Source: Paulinella micropora
Taxonomy: Eukaryota; Cercozoa; Imbricatea; Euglyphida
Assembly: GCA_009731375.1 (NCBI GenBank)
Contig: BJOX01000138.1
Coordinates: 627,110 to 673,497 of the forward strand
DNA length: 46,388 bases
Direction: 5' to 3'
Made by a program: the position numbers and the translations under genes. The notes below the pieces were generated by a model. The model worked only from the letters and a program-made list of their open reading frames with translations. It did not search any database and was not told the DNA's origin. The first letter of the stretch is position 1; the number at the start of each line of letters is the position of its first letter. Positions 41,592 to 46,388 of the stretch are shown here, piece after piece.

Positions 41592-42790
41592 GCAGGCCCA
41601 GGACCTGGGTTGCGTCATTCGTGAAACTTGCCCAAACAAATTTGGGTGTACTTGTACAGAGTTTTGCATGTATTGCACTTCAAAGCCAACGAGTACACAC
41701 ATGTCCTGACGTTGCACCTGCTTCTGTTGAACTACTGGCGAAGTGTGAACCACCCTGCTTGGCGAGCGTTTCAGCATGACCCCAGGATGTTCTCTAAAGA
41801 AAAATGTGAAGCGAATCTCAGCAGCGTTGCGAGGCATTCTTTGAGCGACCCGATGCGGTTTGATATTCAACACGTACAGAAAACGCTGTTGTTGCTGACT
41901 CACAGTCGTGAAAACCTGGGCGAAAGCTCCCGTAACCAGGACGGACAGAAGATTGAGCCTCGGGGTCCAGAGGTTGAGGCGGCGTACAATTTTTTACTGG
42001 AGCTTGTAGCAAGCATTAAAGGTGGAACTGCGAGAATGTACCCTGTTGGCGCAGCTGAAGACTGGGATTCCAATGATGACATGAAGAACAGGCTTGTTCC
42101 ATTCGAGATCAAGTTGCAAGTCAAGAAGGATGTTTTTCCTCAGTTCGACAGAAACGTTCAGCGCTGCAAGCGCCTTTCGGTTTTGAACTGGCTTGTCACT
42201 GTTCGCGCAACAATTGAGGAAGGAGTCGTGGATGATCCGCTCCAAGATTCCGAGGAGGCAGACTTGCAAGGGAACAGGGACCTACAGGCATCGCAAGGCG
42301 AGCAGGAATTGTCACAGGCAAGTTTGCAGAGAAGAGATTCAGCAATGTCTGCGGCAGATGCAAAGGCACGGGACGGCCCTCAAGAAGGGTCACTGGCGAG
42401 GAGTCCCAGAATGTTACCGCGGCAAGAAGCAGAGCTGGACGCAGCTGAAGATGGAGATGAAACAGAAGAAATGGCGCACAGCGATTCCAGTGTACCTCAG
42501 ACAGTGACGATGACAAGTCTTCAGATGACTGGGAGGGCTCTGCCGCCGACACTGAGTCGGAAGCAGTTGCTAGCCAGCAATCACTTCGTGCGCCCTTGTG
42601 CAGCTCTGCACGCGCAGTCAGGGCAAGAACCTGGATGGCACGCTTTGGTGGGGATTATGACACTGACTCGACTCCGTCAACAGCTTCCCGCCAGAGGTAA
42701 AAGATTGGGCACGGCACTACCGGTCGGAATTTTTACATTAAATTTTTTTTTCAGTGGGGAAGTTGCATTTGCACATGACCTAGGTCAGGA
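39741..42790 (+). pseudogene. Multi-exon transposase-like gene of uncertain family
   Basis: Exons: 39741-40301 (acceptor TGTTTTTCAG; an ATG at 39726 is an alternative start), probably a short one near 40389-40440, about 40890-41122, 41191-41526, and 41596-42696, with a final intron at 42697-42753. Exon 1 contains RFTQWQVDLCLELKHRGLSI followed by a helix pair. The 41191 exon has GHWHVHKFLCILIWREF and YLRLAYPHVRKD. The 41596 exon has VLHFKANEYTHVLTLHLLLL and ends in an acidic tail. The GxWHxxK block followed by helical segments reminds me of DUF6589 or KDZ-type transposon proteins of eukaryotes; this is weak. A 22 bp tandem duplication (40917-40960) and frameshifts near 41640 and 42490 break the frame. 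The intron 41527-41595 is a (GTT)n tract. Confidence 0.45.
40651..40822. repeat. ~172 bp repeat carrying palindromes, copy 2
   Basis: Partner of 38516-38687, here in an intron of the plus-strand gene. It has a ~45 bp replaced segment in the middle and one palindrome fewer. Confidence 0.8.
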
Positions 42791-42794
42791 TTAA

Positions 42795-43550
42795 CATTCC
42801 GGCTGATCCTTGTGTGGCCGGTTTAGTCAATGTTAATGTAGCACTTTTATGCATATTTGGATCAAGTGTCGTTTCCAATGACATCCGTTTTAATTTAACC
42901 TGAAATAGTAGAAGGCTAGGAAGGTGATCGCCCGTCGACGTCCCAAAGCGTTTTTATTTTTATCACTAAGACTAGGGAAAGTTTCAAAAAAGTATGTTTT
43001 TTTTTTCTTTTTCTTTTTCTTTTTCCATAGAAAAACCGGGCGGCCTGATTTTTTCAAAGTGAAATTCATAACGAAAAAAGGTTGCGTTTCCGCAAAAAAG
43101 ACAGGCAATGGACAATTTTATTAATAATAGTATTTAGTCATACCGGCCCACCACAAGGACAATTACCTATTTTACCTATATCACTCTATGTGTAAAGGTG
43201 AATTCAAAGGGGGTTGGGGCACTTAGTGACGTGTCAGTAATTATTCAAATCTCTAAATAAAAGTAAAGTACAAACCCTCTCGTCTAGTGGGTTATGGGCC
43301 TTGGCAGCGATTAGTGACTCTGGCACTGCAAGCAAAGAAAGAGGAGACCATCGCCGACCGGGAGGCGACTGTCGTCAAGAAGGTTGGTGTCATTCCAGTA
43401 ATTGACACACAAAAAGGGAAGCTTTCGCACTGAGACCCTTTGGCTCAGTTTTGAACGAATTCTACCTGTCCCCGTTTTAGGTGACCGGCGTCTGAGAAAG
43501 AAGAGGCAAGCACATCAGACAGTACACCAACTGGTCTGCAGCAACAACGT

Positions 43551-43591
<41 letters not shown>

Positions 43592-43637
43592 CNNNNNNNN
43601 NNGTACTCTAAGAGGCACGGACAAAAGCAAAGTCAGC
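42795..43637. other. Unassigned DNA with poly-A run and 10 N gap
   Basis: Contains the last palindrome (42843) and GATCGCCCGTC (about 42926), which also occurs in the long direct repeats (about 32978 and 34766). The poly-A ends in ten N (43593-43602). 43270-43330 could be the end of an LTR before the gag-like region, but this is unproven. Confidence 0.4.
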
Positions 43638-45186
43638 ATGACTGCAAAAGGGCAGTTTGACGGGAGAACCCCGTTTAAGGCATTTCAACGTGAGATAGTT
43701 TTGGCATTAGGTGCAAAAGGACTTAAGGGGCCACCAAAGACCCCAGAAGAACACGTTAGGTTAGTGCATGAGAATAATGTGAGTGCTCTACATAGCAAAG
43801 GTAAGAAAGTCCCCAACTACACGTGGAGGTGGGGAGAGAGAGCAGGAAAGCAATCAGCAAGAGGGAGAGGAAAGATAGGGTCGAGAGAGGAGGAAGAGGA
43901 AGCTAAGTTAGATTCAGAGTCAGAGACAGATAAGGAAAACCTTACCTCCTATTTTACTGAGACAGAAAGGCAGCCTACGTTAGGGGGAGATAGTAAGAGT
44001 GAGCAAAAGGGAGGAGAAGAGCAGGTGGAGGAGAGGGGGAGAGTGAGTAATCAGCTTTCACCTACTTATTCCACACCAGCAACGATAACAATCAAGACGA
44101 AGAGCAAGGAGCAAGTAGAGGAAAAAGCGAAGGAAGATAGAATGATAGTAGCATATGAGCAGAGTTTGGAGCATGAGATGAAAAGACCGAGAGAGGGAGC
44201 TTTTTCGTCTGTGTTTGATAAGCTAGTAGGTAAAGCCAAGAGGAGTGTGGCAGATTTGGTGAGAGACACCTTACGAGACTTTGCAGAACTTGCGCACTGT
44301 GTGGGCCAGACTGACCAAAAGGTTTGGTAAGGTGAGTGAGGAGGATGTGCAAGATAAGATAAATGCGATGAATGCATGGACGTTTGATGAGGGACGTGAT
44401 TATGCTCCGCAGTTTGATGCGTTAGATGAAGAGCTAAAGGCAGTAGGCCATAAAACACCCACAAGAATAATGGAAACAATAATCACAAACCTTACAAAAC
44501 CCTGAGTATGCGTCAGAGGGGGTGAGAAAGGATTGGGGAGGATGGATGAGCACGCTGAAGATGAATAAGAAGCAGCATGCATGGTCTTTTGAGGAATGGT
44601 GGGAGGAGTTGGAAGAAAGAGCATTGGAAATAGACAAAAACAAAGAAAGAAAGAAGAAGATGAAGAAAGAAAAAGCACACGCAGGAAGAGATGCCAACAA
44701 GAGAGAGGAAGGGCAGAGAGATGTTTTGGGTGTCAAAGAGAGAGTGGATGCAAGTGGGGGGATTAGTGTCGTTTTGCTCATACAGAGGGGTCAGTCACTA
44801 TGCGTAGTGTGCCTGGGGTGTGCTACATGTTTGAACAGTCAGGCAGCTGTGATAGATCTAACTGTAGGTTTAAACATACCACCACTAATAAGAAAGGGGG
44901 AGGGAAAGAAACAGGAACGAGAAAGAAGACGTTGAATTGTAACATGGAGTGGCATGTGTTCTCAGCATGTGAGAAGGAGTGCAGGATGTGTGGGGGTGAG
45001 CACAGACTACATGAATGTGCAGAGATGAAGAAGGCGAGAGAAGAGCCAGGTGAGAAGGAAGAACCGAGAGAGAAGGAAAAGAGAGCAAAAGGGGAACATG
45101 GAAAGTTAGGTAGGGGGAGTGAGTCAGACACAGATAGGGGAGTGAGTCAGACACTTCTGACACAGATGAGGAAGGTGAGAAGGTGA
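43638..45186 (+). pseudogene. Gag-like region of a second retroelement, several frameshifts
   Basis: Successive frames: 43638-44330 (FDGRTPFKAFQREIVLALG, then a charged low-complexity part and a helix FDKLVGKAKRSVADLV), about 44281-44505 (DVQDKINAMNAWTFDEGRDY), 44507-44760 (SFEEWWEELEERALEIDKN) and 44800-45186. The last frame has a CCCH finger (C-x8-C-x4-C-x3-H, CYMFEQSGSCDRSNCRFKH) and a CCHC-like knuckle (C-x2-C-x3-H-x4-C, CRMCGGEHRLHEC). Helical domain followed by RNA-binding fingers is the layout of retroelement Gag. Each shift looks like a single-base indel, so the copy is dead or mis-sequenced. The use of CCCH parallels the LTR element at 8-18 kb, though the two proteins look unrelated otherwise. 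Confidence 0.6.
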
Positions 45187-45774
45187 AAGCATTAAAAAGG
45201 GATGAGATGTTTGAGAGGGCGAGACAGAGCAGGCATGGCAAAGGAGAAGGCCCACATGGGCGAAGTGAAGGTAGTACAAGAGAGAGAAGTCTATCGTCAA
45301 TGTGAGGGGCGAGTGTCAGGTGAGCAGCAATGTTTTGTATGCACTCATGACATGGAGAGTGAGAATGTGTTGTTGCGAGAGGCAGCTTATGGTCTGTTGA
45401 GAGGGCGATTTTGCGGGCTGCATACAGATCAGGAAAGAGAGAGAGAGAGAAGGAAGCCTCAGGGATGGGGTAACAAAACCAAGATAGCACACTCAAACCG
45501 TTAGTTGAAAAGAAGAAAGAGAAGGAGAAGCGCTCCAAGCGCAGAAATAAGAAGAAGAAAGGAAAGGTAGTGACGAAGAAGGTGGGCCCAGTAGAAGGGC
45601 CAAGGCATGTTATGCCGTTCAGGAAACCCGTAGGTTCGGCCGACAACGAACAACGCAACCCCCGGGGGGCGGACAGCGACATCGACAGCGACAGCAATTC
45701 ATGCTCGGGCTCGGAGCGAAGATCGGTGGGGCGCGCAGCACACATGCGGTTCTACGACCCGGGCGGCACAGGTT
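45187..45774 (+). pseudogene. Continuation of the gag-like region, then GC-rich junction
   Basis: Charged fragments in two frames (45202-45504 contains QCEGRVSGEQQCFVC) and a Lys-rich run to about 45570. From about 45640 base composition jumps to very GC-rich and the frame becomes Asp/Ser-rich up to a stop at 45782. The jump marks an insertion boundary or a join. Confidence 0.4.
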
Positions 45775-45899
45775 CGACCTGAAAAGTCTGGCCACTCGTG
45801 CCACCCGACCTGAAAAGTCTGGCCACTCGTGCCACCCGACCTGAAAAGTCTGGCCACTCGTGCCACCCGACCTGAAAAGTCTGGCCACTCGTGCCACCC
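45775..45899. repeat. 31 bp tandem repeat, four copies
   Basis: Copies start at 45775, 45806, 45837 and 45868 and are identical until the last bases. Each contains GACCTGAAAAGTCTGGCCAC. It lies just beyond the 3' end of the MYND gene. Confidence 0.95.
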
Positions 45900-45947
45900 G
45901 GCCGGCAGAGAGTGCCTGGTCCTGCCGCCCGACCGGCCGGCAGGAGG

Positions 45948-46388
45948 TCAGGGGGCGCTGGCCCCTGTCCCTCCCCCGGGCGGGCGTAGGTCCGAGCCAG
46001 AGGTTGGCGGAGGCCAGCCGCTGGGCCCGGCGCTCGTCGTCAGCGGCGCCGACACTCCCCTGGTGATCGGGCGCCGGAGAGAAGGCAGGGACAGCTGGCG
46101 CGTGTAGGGGGCCGGGGGCGCTAGAGCCGGTGGCGCTAGAGCCGGTGACGACAGCGTGTCGTGCTCCGAGCAGAGGGAGGCCGGCGCCTCAGGCCAGCGC
46201 TCGTGGCCCGGGCAGGCGCCGGTGAGGAGGGCCCAGCACCGCCGGCGGTGCTCGTGCCAGTGCAGGGCCTGGTGCAAGTAACCACAGTACAGCTGGCAAC
46301 CGCACGAGCCGCACTCGTACAGCGCACGGGGCGCCGCGCGCTGACAGCGCGGGTAGCCACAGCGCAGCTGCACCCAAGCGGCGGGGGC
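45948..46388 (-). CDS. MYND-type zinc-finger protein, 5' end outside the window
   Basis: On the minus strand the frame is open from the window edge, so the start is not seen. The first visible residues are APAAWVQLRCGYPRCQRAAP, followed by a second pair in YECGSCG, then YCGYLHQALHWHEHRRRC. This is the MYND pattern C-x-C...C-x2-C...YC-x3-C/H...H-x3-C, with His replacing the sixth Cys. MYND fingers are protein-binding modules; GC-rich giant viruses carry many short MYND proteins with the same HW-x-x-HR ending. The rest is Pro/Ala/Ser-rich and probably disordered. The very high GC content separates it from all other genes in the window, so a viral or otherwise foreign origin is likely. Confidence 0.6.
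   Translation of the reverse strand, partial: APAAWVQLRCGYPRCQRAAPRALYECGSCGCQLYCGYLHQALHWHEHRRRCWALLTGACPGHERWPEAPASLCSEHDTLSSPALAPPALAPPAPYTRQLSLPSLRRPITRGVSAPLTTSAGPSGWPPPTSGSDLRPPGGGTGASAP

Larger units (their letters stand above)
33156..42855. repeat. Dispersed 18 bp palindrome family (about 15 copies)
   Basis: Perfect or near-perfect ACTTTTATGCATAAAAGT at 33156, 34942, 35115, 36262, 36422, 37799, 38531, 38587, 38644, 39576, 39663, 40547, 40666, 40777 and 42843. Perfect copies include 37799-37816, 38587-38604 and 38644-38661. Within the minus-strand gene they fall in five of the six introns I can define. No copy is seen in the other 36 kb. Function is unknown. Candidates are a protein-binding or recombination site of a mobile element, or an intron-borne element. 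Confidence 0.9.

Overview
The window looks like accessory, repeat-rich nuclear DNA of a eukaryote, probably a unicellular alga or other protist. The reasons are short GT-AG introns with T-rich tracts before the AG, a Ty3/gypsy-type LTR retrotransposon, a 5'-truncated LINE, very large microsatellite blocks, and several insertions that resemble genes of dsDNA viruses of protists (polinton-like or giant-virus type). There are no operons, no rRNA, and no convincing tRNA. The species cannot be named from sequence alone. Several assembly gaps (runs of N), most of them next to homopolymers or simple repeats, mean that order across them is not certain.

Layout. 1-1211: four head-to-tail ~340 bp units, each holding a 150 bp nested palindrome. 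1360-4290: a decayed viral segment with a major-capsid-like pseudogene, a virion-protein-like pseudogene, and two small broken genes on the other strand. 4735-7733: microsatellite. 8104-18316: a nearly complete LTR retrotransposon with 217 bp LTRs, a GTAC target duplication, a gag-like ORF, an unusual CCCH/RGG nucleocapsid ORF reached by +1 frameshift, and pol (protease-like, RT, RNase H, integrase with its core inside a gap). 18340-20835: AT repeat, unassigned DNA, microsatellite. 20836-23102: GC-rich minisatellite and a family of small hairpin elements nested in larger foldbacks. 23221-24020: two more viral-type genes (zinc ribbon; fibre/discoidin-like), fused to a retroelement-like acidic ORF. 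24954-32075: T-poor (plus strand) noncoding DNA, a possible LTR remnant, short interspersed repeats and many microsatellites.

32554-42860 is the most unusual part. Two divergently arranged multi-exon genes share a locus dotted with about 15 copies of an 18 bp palindrome (ACTTTTATGCATAAAAGT), most of them inside introns. The minus-strand gene encodes a low-complexity charged region, a weakly ParB-like region, an N6/N4 DNA-methyltransferase-like fold and a Cys/His-rich tail. The plus-strand gene encodes a transposase-like protein of uncertain family. Both carry frameshifts. A LINE fragment has inserted next to them, between two copies of a ~446 bp sequence that looks like an exceptionally long target-site duplication. 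43638-45640 holds a fragmented retroelement gag with CCCH and CCHC-like zinc fingers. It abuts a very GC-rich segment (to the window end) with a 31 bp tandem repeat and the start-truncated part of a MYND-finger gene.

How the parts relate: the window is a mosaic of selfish DNA (LTR element, LINE, foldbacks, viral insertions, and possibly a new large mobile element with its own methylase-like protein), and none of the genes looks like conserved housekeeping.
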